5,110 nt of DNA from Flavobacteriaceae bacterium (lineage in GTDB: Bacteria; Bacteroidota; Bacteroidia; Flavobacteriales; Flavobacteriaceae), in contig JAIEMH010000163.1 in assembly GCA_019752245.1 (NCBI GenBank), forward strand, positions 1 to 5,110. Direction: 5' to 3'. A model generated the notes under the pieces. The model did not search any database, had not been told where the DNA came from, and saw nothing but the letters and a program-made list of their open reading frames with translations. How positions within the stretch are numbered: the stretch's first letter is position 1; the number at the start of each line of letters is the position of its first letter. Below are positions 1 through 4,929 of the stretch, one piece after another. Both the position numbers and the translations under genes were made by a program.

Positions 1-248
1 ACCTTGTAGTTTTTATAAACCGAATCAATCTGCAATCTCAAATCTGCAATCTGCAATCTGCTTGGAGTTCCTCCACCAAAATAGATGGTTTCTATAACTT
101 CTTCTTGAAACTCACTTTTTCGCATTTCAATTTCTTTTGCCAATGCCAAAACCATCTCATCCTTTTTCTTCAATGAAGTCGAAAAATGAAAGTCGCAATA
201 GTGACACGCTTGCTTGCAAAAAGGTATGTGTATGTAGATTCCAGACAT
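1..248 (-). CDS. hemW: HemW-type radical SAM protein, N-terminal part (runs off the left edge)
   Basis: The first 82 codons of a HemW (YggW) family protein are present, starting at ATG 248-246; the rest lies beyond position 1. HemW is related to oxygen-independent coproporphyrinogen oxidase HemN but is regarded as a heme-binding chaperone that inserts heme into respiratory proteins in the cytoplasm. The start MSGIYIHIPFC is typical. The radical-SAM cluster motif CxxxCxxC is at C11, C15 and C18, followed by DF as in HemW; true HemN has a fourth nearby cysteine, which is missing here. The motif GGGTPS, part of the SAM-binding region, is at residues 58-63. Directly after it, residues 63-74 are encoded by a tandem 7-base repeat (see 27-61), yet the frame stays open and the spacing to the next family-like segment (VYKNYKV) looks normal. 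The gene follows ruvC on the same strand after 73 bases and is probably co-transcribed with it. Family assignment is firm; whether the full gene is intact cannot be seen. Confidence 0.9.
   Translation of the reverse strand, partial: MSGIYIHIPFCKQACHYCDFHFSTSLKKKDEMVLALAKEIEMRKSEFQEEVIETIYFGGGTPSRLQIADLRLQIDSVYKNYK
27..61. repeat. Five tandem 7-base units (AATCTGC) inside hemW
   Basis: On the plus strand, units of consensus AATCTGC lie at 27-33, 34-40 (variant AATCTCA), 41-47, 48-54 and 55-61, and an AATC half-unit precedes them at 23-26. On the coding (minus) strand this reads as GCAGATT repeats and encodes about residues 63-74 of HemW. Because 7 is not a multiple of 3, successive units are read in different frames, giving a sequence like RLQIADLRLQID. 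The repeat is seen directly. That it belongs to a dispersed flavobacterial repeat family is recollection, not checked. Confidence 0.9.
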
Positions 249-249
249 A

Positions 250-337
250 TTAATTAGATAATTTGGAAATTTGATAATGAGATAATTCTTGTTTTTATTT
301 TGAATTAATTTTCTAATTATCTCATTTTCTAATTTTA
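250..337. repeat. Degenerate AATTAGATAATT-type repeat patch between ruvC and hemW
   Basis: This AT-rich patch fills the 73-base gap between ruvC and hemW and reaches into the last codons of ruvC. It is built of variants of AATTAGATAATT, TTTGATAATGAGATAATT and their complements. Two arms form a perfect 12-base inverted repeat, AATGAGATAATT (276-287) and AATTATCTCATT (315-326), separated by 27 bases. The ruvC stop codon TGA (324-322) lies inside the right arm. A hairpin could form in the ruvC-hemW transcript, but it is all A/U apart from two G-C pairs and has no clear U-tract, so I do not call it a terminator. Confidence 0.7.
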
Positions 338-876
338 TTTTCATTTTCCTTCACAAAAGCATCCCAACCTGTATAGCTTTTTTCTCCAACTACTTTTCCG
401 GAGTTAAAAAAATGACAAACTGCTGCCGCTAATCCATCGGTTGAATCGAGGTTTTTTGGTAATGTTTTCAATCCTAAAAGTTGTTGTAGCATTTTGGCAA
501 CTTGCTCTTTGCTGGCATTTCCGTTTCCGGTGATTGCCATTTTTATTTTTTTGGGTTCGTATTCTGTAATTGGAATATCTCTTGAAAGTCCAGCTGCCAT
601 TGCAACGCCTTGCGCTCTTCCCAATTTCAACATGGATTGCACATTTTTACCAAAAAAAGGTGCTTCAATGGCAATTTCGTCAGGATGATGTGTGTCGATT
701 AATTCGATTGTTCGTTCAAAAATGACTTTTAACTTCTGGTAGTGGTTGTCGTATTTACTCAATATCAACTCGTTCAACTGAAGAAATTCCATTTTCTTGT
801 TGACTACTTTTATCAATCCGAAACCCATAATGGTTGTTCCTGGGTCGATTCCTAAAATTATTCTTTCGTTTGCCAT
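322..876 (-). CDS. ruvC: Crossover junction endodeoxyribonuclease RuvC
   Basis: RuvC is the Holliday-junction resolvase that works as a dimer with the RuvAB branch-migration motor and cuts four-way junctions symmetrically during recombinational repair. The 184-residue protein has the usual length. All four acidic metal-binding residues of the RNase H-like fold are visible: D11 in GIDPGT, E71 in IAIEAPFFGKN, and D144 and D147 in NLDSTDGLAAA, with the same spacing of three as E. coli D138/D141. I place the start at ATG 876-874 (MANERIILGIDPG). A longer frame reaches back to 918, but its 14 extra residues are encoded by the CACAAAG repeat patch and do not resemble RuvC. The C-terminus (KENENKIRK) ends at the edge of another repeat patch. 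It probably heads a ruvC-hemW unit and diverges from the membrane-protein gene at 998. No good TAnnTTTG box is visible upstream. Confidence 0.97.
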   Translation of the reverse strand: MANERIILGIDPGTTIMGFGLIKVVNKKMEFLQLNELILSKYDNHYQKLKVIFERTIELIDTHHPDEIAIEAPFFGKNVQSMLKLGRAQGVAMAAGLSRDIPITEYEPKKIKMAITGNGNASKEQVAKMLQQLLGLKTLPKNLDSTDGLAAAVCHFFNSGKVVGEKSYTGWDAFVKENENKIRK

Positions 877-881
877 TTTAC

Positions 882-973
882 TTTCACAGAGATACACAAA
901 GATTTCACAGAGATGCACAAAGAATAATCGGTAGCCTTTGCGAAACTTTGTGTTTTTTGCGTGACTTTGTGTT
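882..973. repeat. CACAAAG-type repeat array, tandem then inverted, in a divergent gene gap
   Basis: Two adjacent 21-base copies at 882-902 and 903-923 differ at one position only; each contains TTTCACAGAGAT followed by CACAAAGA. About 10 bases later the same theme appears on the opposite strand: CTTTGCG (936-942), CTTTGTG (946-952) and CTTTGTG (965-971). CACAAAG at 895-901 can therefore pair with 965-971, and 916-922 with 946-952, giving a two-step imperfect hairpin with a 23-base loop. The array fills most of the 121 bases between the start codons of ruvC and the gene at 998, so it occupies the promoter region of both. Confidence 0.85.
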
Positions 974-997
974 ATTGATTTTCTTTACTTTGTACCA

Positions 998-1927
998 ATG
1001 ATTACAATTCCTCACAAAGCTAAACAATTCTTGGTTTTTTCAGTCAAACTTTTGATTGTTGTTGGCGCATTTTATTTTATTTACAATCAATTGGCTTCCA
1101 ATGACAAATTGGATTGGGATAAATTTCTTGTTCTGTTTTATAAAAATCAATCGGTTGCTGGAATATCGTTTATCTTATTTTTTAGTTTTTTGAATCGTTT
1201 CTTTGAAATTCTGAAATGGCAAAATTTGGCGCAAGTTGTAAAACCAATTTCTGTAAATGAAGCTACGAAACAAGTGCTTGCAGCTTTAACTTTGGGCGTT
1301 TTTACTCCGGTTGGCGTTGGTGAATATGCCGGAAAAGCATTGTATTTTGAGAAAAAAGATACTAAGAAAATTATTTTTCTGAACTTAATTTGCAACGGAG
1401 TTCAAATTGTTGCTACAGGAATTCTTGGAATTCTTGGTATGATGATTTTAGGATATTGGCTTTGGAGTTTTGGAATAATAGCTTTTACAATTGCCTTCTT
1501 TCTGTTTTCATATTTCACGAAAAAAATCAAAATTAAAGGTTATTCCATTGAAGATTTAATTGAAAAAATCAATGAAATTCCGAAGAACATTCATCGTAAG
1601 AATTTAATTTTAGGATTTTGTCGTTACTTGGTTTTTTCGCATCAATATTATTTCTTGTTTTTGGCATTTGATGTCGATTTGCCTTATTCAACTTTGATGG
1701 CAACGATTACAACTGTTTATTTTTTAGCTTCGATTGTTCCGAGTTTTCAGTTTTTAGATTTTGCTTTAAAAGGAAGTTTGGCCGTTTATTTCTTTGGATT
1801 GCTTGGCGTTAATGAATGGGTTGTGGTTTTTGTAACCATGCTTATGTGGTTTTTAAATGTGGTTTTACCTGTAGTTTTTGGAAGTTATTATGTTATGATA
1901 TTTAAGGTTTTACCACAAAGACACTAA
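998..1927 (+). CDS. Polytopic membrane protein, LPG synthase TM / UPF0104 family
   Basis: The 309-residue protein is strongly hydrophobic, with about seven to eight membrane segments (roughly 11-30, 52-68, 92-104, 125-151, 153-174, 204-224, 230-250 and 262-302). It resembles the LPG_synthase_TM (UPF0104, PF03706) family, which includes the membrane domain of MprF and many stand-alone proteins tied to envelope lipid or glycolipid metabolism. The telling stretch is a basic WQNL segment near residue 74 followed by FTPVGVGEYAGKALYF (102-117), matching the family's P-x-G-x-G-E...K/R signature, and a second conserved-looking segment around PSFQFLD (248-254). There is no lysyl-transferase domain, so lysylphosphatidylglycerol synthesis is not implied; the substrate is unknown. 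A glycosyltransferase gene follows after 70 bases on the same strand, suggesting a joint envelope role. The last five codons (LPQRH) and the stop are encoded by a CACAAAG-type repeat (1912-1940). Start ATG 998 is followed by a basic N-terminus and fits well. Confidence 0.85.
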   Translation: MITIPHKAKQFLVFSVKLLIVVGAFYFIYNQLASNDKLDWDKFLVLFYKNQSVAGISFILFFSFLNRFFEILKWQNLAQVVKPISVNEATKQVLAALTLGVFTPVGVGEYAGKALYFEKKDTKKIIFLNLICNGVQIVATGILGILGMMILGYWLWSFGIIAFTIAFFLFSYFTKKIKIKGYSIEDLIEKINEIPKNIHRKNLILGFCRYLVFSHQYYFLFLAFDVDLPYSTLMATITTVYFLASIVPSFQFLDFALKGSLAVYFFGLLGVNEWVVVFVTMLMWFLNVVLPVVFGSYYVMIFKVLPQRH

Positions 1928-1940
1928 GTCACAAAGATTT
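1912..1940. repeat. Second CACAAAG-type repeat patch, overlapping a gene end
   Basis: CACAAAG occurs at 1914-1920 and 1930-1936, 16 bases apart, within a run that starts ACCACAAAGACACTAAG. It is clearly akin to the array at 882-973, so the membrane-protein gene is bracketed by the two patches. The stop codon TAA (1925-1927) and the final residues of that gene are read from this patch. Confidence 0.75.
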
Positions 1941-1997
1941 TATTAAGATTGAATTATTTATATTTTTATTTTTTAAATTCGTATAAAATAGTTTCTT

Positions 1998-3125
1998 ATG
2001 ATTGAAATCGTATTATTGGTTGTTTTAGTAATTTATGTTGTGTTTATTTTGCAACTGATTTTTGGTTTTGACAAAGTGAAAACATTTATTAGAACCGATG
2101 AAAAACCCAAAACGACATTCTCGATAATTGTTCCGTTTAGGAATGAAGAGAAGAATATACCTAAACTTTTAAGGTCGATTTCAAATTTAAATTATCCTAA
2201 GGAATTATTCGAAATTATAATGGTAGATGATTTTTCTACCGATGCTTCTGAACGCATTTATATCAAATGGCGCATGGAAAATGGCTTGATTGAAACAACG
2301 CTTTTAGAAAATTTACGTTTATCCAATTCACCAAAAAAAGATGCCATTTCTAGAGCCATTCCGATTTTGAAACACGAATGGGTTGTAACTACGGATGCAG
2401 ATTGCATTGTGAAAAAAGATTGGCTATTAACGTTTGACAACTTTATTCAAAAAAATCATACCGAAATGCTTGTTGGAGCTGTGGTTTATAAGACAAAAAA
2501 CAACTGGTTTCATCAATTTCAACAATTGGACTTATTGAGTTTGCAAGGAACTACGATTGGAAGTTTCGGAATTGGAAAACCATTTATGTGCAACGGCGCA
2601 AACTTCGCTTACACCAAAAAACTTTTTAATGAAATTGGCGGTTTTGGTGGAAACAACAAAATGGCAAGTGGCGACGACGTTTTTTTATTGCAAAAAGCAT
2701 TGAAAAATCATGCTGATAAAGTGCATTATTTAAAAAATACCGATACTATTGTTAAAACAAAACCCGAAAATGATTTGTATAAATTGTTTATGCAACGTGT
2801 TCGTTGGGCAAGTAAAACAACTGGGTATTCTGGTTATTATTCTAAAAGTTTGGCTGTTGTGGTTTTGGCGATGAACGTAAGTTTGGTTGTTGGTTTGTAT
2901 TTATTGATTACAAATTCTCTTAATTGGAAAACTTTACTTATTGTATTTTCAATTAAATATTTTGTGGATTATTTATTGCTTTTGAAATCGAATCAATATT
3001 TGAGAAAAAGTAAGTTCATATTCCCAATTGCAAGTAGTTTTGTTTATCCTTTCTTTTCGAGTTTTGTTGGACTTTATTCGCTTGTTGGTGGTTTTACTTG
3101 GAAAGGTAGGAATTTTTCAAAATAA
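1998..3125 (+). CDS. Membrane-anchored family 2 glycosyltransferase
   Basis: This 375-residue protein has the layout of membrane GT2 enzymes: an N-terminal membrane helix (about 3-23), a cytoplasmic GT-A catalytic domain (about 40-275) and a C-terminal membrane region (about 284-304, 311-329 and 342-365). Catalytic landmarks are the domain opening FSIIVPFRNEEKNI (41-54), the nucleotide-binding VDD (76-78), the metal-binding DAD (133-135) in TTDADC, the acceptor-side acidic pair GDD (225-227, usually GED) and QRVRW (266-270), the Q/RxxRW motif of processive or polyprenyl-type GT2 enzymes. It should transfer a nucleotide-activated sugar to a membrane lipid or growing glycan at the inner membrane; donor and acceptor cannot be read from sequence. 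It follows the UPF0104-type gene by 70 bases and may be co-transcribed. It converges with the lipoprotein gene on the right. No good promoter box is seen just before ATG 1998. Confidence 0.92.
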   Translation: MIEIVLLVVLVIYVVFILQLIFGFDKVKTFIRTDEKPKTTFSIIVPFRNEEKNIPKLLRSISNLNYPKELFEIIMVDDFSTDASERIYIKWRMENGLIETTLLENLRLSNSPKKDAISRAIPILKHEWVVTTDADCIVKKDWLLTFDNFIQKNHTEMLVGAVVYKTKNNWFHQFQQLDLLSLQGTTIGSFGIGKPFMCNGANFAYTKKLFNEIGGFGGNNKMASGDDVFLLQKALKNHADKVHYLKNTDTIVKTKPENDLYKLFMQRVRWASKTTGYSGYYSKSLAVVVLAMNVSLVVGLYLLITNSLNWKTLLIVFSIKYFVDYLLLLKSNQYLRKSKFIFPIASSFVYPFFSSFVGLYSLVGGFTWKGRNFSK

Positions 3126-3152
3126 TTTACATTTTAAATGTTTCATTATTTT

Positions 3153-3180
3153 GAGATTCTTCATTTTTATTCAGAATGAC
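3153..3180. repeat. GATTCTTC...TCAGAATGAC-type repeat at a convergent gene junction
   Basis: The 60-base gap between two convergent genes contains GAGATTCTTC (3153-3162) and TCAGAATGAC (3171-3180) around an AT-rich centre. ATTCT (3156-3160) can pair with AGAAT (3173-3177). I recall near-identical elements (complement GTCATTCTGA...GAAGAATCTC) dispersed in intergenic DNA of many bacteria, including Bacteroidota, but could not check that. No separate strong terminator is visible here for either gene; the element may take that place, which is inference. Confidence 0.65.
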
Positions 3181-3185
3181 AAAAA

Positions 3186-3665
3186 CTACTTTTCAGTTTT
3201 AATAATTACTGGTAAAATGAATTGTGTTTTCACCGGAATTCCGCGTTTTATTGCTGGATTTACTTTTGGAAAATCTACTAATTTTAATCGAAGAATACTA
3301 TCAATTTTAATGGTGTCGTAAGCAACAGTATCTTTTGGAAATTGTGGCTCAAATTGCATCGATGCATCAGGATTAACTGTTACTTTGACTTCAATTGTGT
3401 CTAATTTTGGAAACAAGACTCTCAACGTATCAACACTTAATTTTTGCTGAATTGTTGCCGCTAAAAACTCGAAGAAACATTGTTTTTTTTGGTTTGGATC
3501 GGTTAATTTTTCGCAATCAATAATCGATGGATATTCATCAACTTCTTTCCAATTAATTTCTTTGATTTGTTTATCTAACAACTCTTTTTCAGAAGGCACT
3601 TGCTTCTCAAAATATTGACAAGAGGCAAAGGATAAAATCAGAAAATAGAGTGCTATTTTTTTCAA
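3186..3665 (-). CDS. Lipoprotein with a TonB-C-like domain, TTG start
   Basis: The 159-residue protein begins MKKIALYFLILSFASC: a short lipoprotein signal with the lipid-bearing cysteine at C16. The body resembles the C-terminal domain of Bacteroidota TonB proteins: a cysteine pair, C51 and C63, in a DCEK...KKQC context followed by an amphipathic helix (64-75), a strand region around IEVKVTVNPDASMQFE (91-106), then PAIKRGIPVKTQFILPVII (137-155), close to the PGKQRGKPV...F.LPI ending of TonB. There is no inner-membrane helix or proline-rich spacer, so it cannot act as a normal energy transducer; a periplasmic accessory or adaptor role is guesswork. The start must be TTG (3665-3663): the frame has a stop at 3686-3684, no ATG lies between, and the signal peptide begins exactly there. 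It lies 4 bases after the stop of the preceding gene, which suggests translational coupling. The residues after the cysteine (QYFEK) are not an obvious surface-export signal. Confidence 0.85.
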   Translation of the reverse strand: MKKIALYFLILSFASCQYFEKQVPSEKELLDKQIKEINWKEVDEYPSIIDCEKLTDPNQKKQCFFEFLAATIQQKLSVDTLRVLFPKLDTIEVKVTVNPDASMQFEPQFPKDTVAYDTIKIDSILRLKLVDFPKVNPAIKRGIPVKTQFILPVIIKTEK

Positions 3666-3669
3666 TTGG

Positions 3670-4041
3670 TTATTTTTTGGAGTTTAAATATTCAGAATAG
3701 CTTTTGTTGAACCATTCTTGCTTTGCTTTGTTAGATTCTTCTTTTTGGTCTTTGTACAAAAGTCCTAATTTTTCTGAATAAATAGCAATTTTGATGGTAT
3801 ATGTGTAATACTCCTCTTTTGTTAAAGTTATTTTACTATCAGATTGCTTCTGAAAAAACTCAAAAAACAAAGTGTCAAAATCTTTTTTATCAAAAGCTTG
3901 AACATCTTTTTTATACTTGGTATAAAGTGTTTCTTTCAGTGCAATATCTGGATCATTAACTGCTTTTTCTTGTCCAAAAGCATGGCTTGTTGCACAAAAA
4001 ATTAGGAAGTAAAAAACCGCTATTTGAATTATTTTTCTCAT
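3670..4041 (-). CDS. Small exported protein of unknown function
   Basis: This 123-residue protein starts MRKIIQIAVFYFLIFCATSHAFGQ, a classical signal peptide with likely cleavage after A21 (SHA) or G23 (AFG), so it should be periplasmic or secreted. The mature part of about 100 residues is highly charged, Lys/Glu/Asp/Tyr-rich and probably mainly helical (for example 72-95 and 96-118); it has no cysteine and no motif I recognise. I chose ATG 4041-4039: the frame can be extended four codons to a TTG, but that would overlap the probable promoter box at 4058-4051. It is followed after 4 bases by the lipoprotein gene, so the two form a small operon of exported proteins and may act together. It diverges from the DUF456 gene. 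The coding call is firm; the function is unknown. Confidence 0.8.
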   Translation of the reverse strand: MRKIIQIAVFYFLIFCATSHAFGQEKAVNDPDIALKETLYTKYKKDVQAFDKKDFDTLFFEFFQKQSDSKITLTKEEYYTYTIKIAIYSEKLGLLYKDQKEESNKAKQEWFNKSYSEYLNSKK

Positions 4042-4050
4042 ATTCGTTTT

Positions 4051-4058
4051 CAAAAATA
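4051..4058 (-). promoter_or_regulatory. Probable -7 box for the exported-protein operon
   Basis: Read on the minus strand, 4058-4051 is TATTTTTG, a perfect TAnnTTTG, the -7 element of the Bacteroidota primary sigma factor. It ends 9 bases before ATG 4041, giving a very short leader. The only TTG upstream (4075-4073) is 14 bases away, shorter than the usual 17-23, so the -33 element is weak or absent. The box sits in the 33-base gap shared with the divergent DUF456 gene. Confidence 0.45.
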
Positions 4059-4074
4059 CTAAAAATTTATTTCA

Positions 4075-4563
4075 ATGGATATTATATTAGTTGTTCTTGG
4101 GTTAGTATGTTGTATTCTTGGCTTATTTGGAAGCTTTCTTCCTGCTTTGCCTGGACCACCAATAAGCTGGGTTGGCCTTTTATTACTATACTTAACAAAT
4201 TATGTACCTAACAATTATTGGGTTCTTGGAATTACATTTGTATTAACTATAATTATTTCAATTTTAGATTATGTTATTCCATCAAAAGGCGCAAAGAAAT
4301 TTGGAGGCACAAAATATGGAGTTTGGGGAACCAATATTGGATTAATCATTGGATTATTTTTTCCTCCGATAGGTTTTATTATTGGATTGTTTGTTGGTGC
4401 TTTTATTGGAGAATTAATTTACAATTTTGATGATAAAAAAGGAGCTTTGAAAGCGGCATCAGGAGCCTTTCTTGGCTTTTTAGTATCTACTTTTATGAAA
4501 TTCATGGTTTGCTTGTGCTTTCTTGTTTTATTTTTATTTGTAGCTATTAAAAATTACTTCTAG
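4075..4563 (+). CDS. DUF456 family membrane protein
   Basis: The 162-residue, very hydrophobic, glycine-rich protein matches the DUF456 family (PF04306) in length and motifs. An N-terminal membrane helix runs into SFLPALPGPPISWVGLLLLY (20-39), with the family PxLPGPP signature at 23-29. A second helix (47-66) leads to DYVIPSKGAKKFGG (65-78) and KYGVWG (80-85). Two glycine-rich helices follow, around 86-104 and 104-117, the second containing GAFIGEL (108-114). A last hydrophobic segment is at 128-158. The biochemical role of the family is unknown; glycine-zipper-like helices suggest tight packing or oligomers in the inner membrane. ATG 4075 lies only 33 bases from the divergent gene's start, so the two promoters must overlap; no TAnnTTTG box is evident for this direction. 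Confidence 0.92.
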   Translation: MDIILVVLGLVCCILGLFGSFLPALPGPPISWVGLLLLYLTNYVPNNYWVLGITFVLTIIISILDYVIPSKGAKKFGGTKYGVWGTNIGLIIGLFFPPIGFIIGLFVGAFIGELIYNFDDKKGALKAASGAFLGFLVSTFMKFMVCLCFLVLFLFVAIKNYF

Positions 4564-4641
4564 GTCGTAATAGGCAAAAAGCCATTCGTTTATTCAAAAA
4601 AAATTACTAGAGCATGATATCTGAAATTATTTTAAAAACAA

Positions 4642-4671
4642 AAAAGCCATCCACAAAAGTGGAAAGCTTTT
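4642..4671 (+). terminator. Imperfect hairpin, possible weak terminator after the DUF456 gene
   Basis: AAAAGC (4642-4647) pairs with GCTTTT (4666-4671) and CCAC (4651-4654) with GTGG (4659-4662) around an AAAA loop, with a 3x3 mismatch (CAT opposite AAA) between the two stems. The flanking A and T runs resemble a Rho-independent terminator whose middle has decayed. It lies about 80 bases past the DUF456 stop. Confidence 0.4.
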
Positions 4672-4694
4672 CATTGGTCTAACTACTAAACCGT

Positions 4695-4717
4695 GATACG
4701 CTTTACAAAGGCGTATC
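4695..4717. other. Stable-looking hairpin without a U-tract
   Basis: GATACGCTTT (4695-4704) pairs with AAGGCGTATC side sequence (4708-4717) to form a 10-base-pair stem with one G-T pair and a 3-base loop ACA. No T-tract follows on either strand, so it is not a standard terminator. The stretch 4564-4799 around it has no convincing open reading frame; it also holds an AT-rich 8-base inverted repeat (4739-4746 with 4771-4778). Its role is unknown. Confidence 0.5.
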
Positions 4718-4799
4718 GAAAACAACACAACTATTTTGAATGATTTTTTTAACATTATAAAATTGTTATCAAATCATTTCACATGCTTTATTGGGGCAA

Positions 4800-4827
4800 A
4801 AAAGCGATTCATCTCTGAATCGCTTTT
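4800..4827 (-). terminator. Rho-independent terminator of the tRNA-Asp transcript
   Basis: A perfect 12-base-pair stem, AAAAGCGATTCA (4800-4811) with TGAATCGCTTTT (4816-4827), closes a 4-base loop. On the minus strand the stem is followed by a T-run that extends to 4798, and it begins 10 bases after the tRNA 3' end at 4838, which fits termination of the tRNA transcript. The T side on the plus strand is shorter but might also stop rightward transcription. Confidence 0.85.
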
Positions 4828-4837
4828 CCCAATTTAG

Positions 4838-4911
4838 CGGTCTGGACGGGACTCGAACCCGCGACCCCATGCGTGACAGGCATGTATTCTAACCAACTGA
4901 ACTACCAAACC
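4838..4911 (-). tRNA. tRNA-Asp (anticodon GTC)
   Basis: The 74-base cloverleaf is complete. The acceptor stem is GGTTTGG (4911-4905) with CCAGACC (4845-4839), including one G-U pair, and the discriminator is G (4838). The D-stem is GTTC/GAAT, the anticodon stem CATGC/GCATG around the loop CTGTCAC with GTC at 4877-4875, and the T-arm is GCGGG-TTCGAGT-CCCGT. CCA is not encoded and must be added after transcription. The gene stands alone, with its own promoter upstream and terminator downstream. Confidence 0.98.
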
Positions 4912-4929
4912 ATCGCTTTATTGCGGTTG

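Noticed and set aside
27..61. CRISPR-like or minisatellite array
   Set aside because: The units are only 7 bases with no spacers and lie inside a coding region; it is a simple tandem repeat.
494..688. Open frame on the plus strand opposite ruvC
   Set aside because: It is antisense to a clearly identified RuvC and has no family-like features.
877..918. Possible 14-residue N-terminal extension of RuvC
   Set aside because: The extra codons are entirely repeat-derived and the protein from ATG 876 begins exactly as RuvC should, a few residues before the GIDPGT motif.
985..992. TTACTTTG as a -7 promoter box for the gene at 998
   Set aside because: It differs from TAnnTTTG at the conserved A, would leave a leader of only about five bases or less, and no TTG lies at 17-23 bases upstream (nearest candidates give 15 or 25).
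998..1927. MprF (lysylphosphatidylglycerol synthase) as the name of the membrane protein
   Set aside because: Only the membrane-type domain is present at 309 residues; the cytoplasmic lysyl-transferase domain is missing, so the enzymatic name would mislead.
3028..3321. Plus-strand open frame spanning the glycosyltransferase end and the lipoprotein gene
   Set aside because: It overlaps two well-supported genes in other frames and crosses a repeat element; its translation has no recognisable features.
4042..4053. Upstream TTG start adding four residues to the small exported protein
   Set aside because: ATG 4041 gives a better signal peptide, and the extension would overlap the TATTTTTG promoter box.
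3987..4430. Two further plus-strand frames overlapping the start and middle of the DUF456 gene
   Set aside because: Both are out of frame with the well-matched DUF456 protein and are rich in Trp, Tyr, Asn and Ile, as expected of shifted AT-rich coding sequence.
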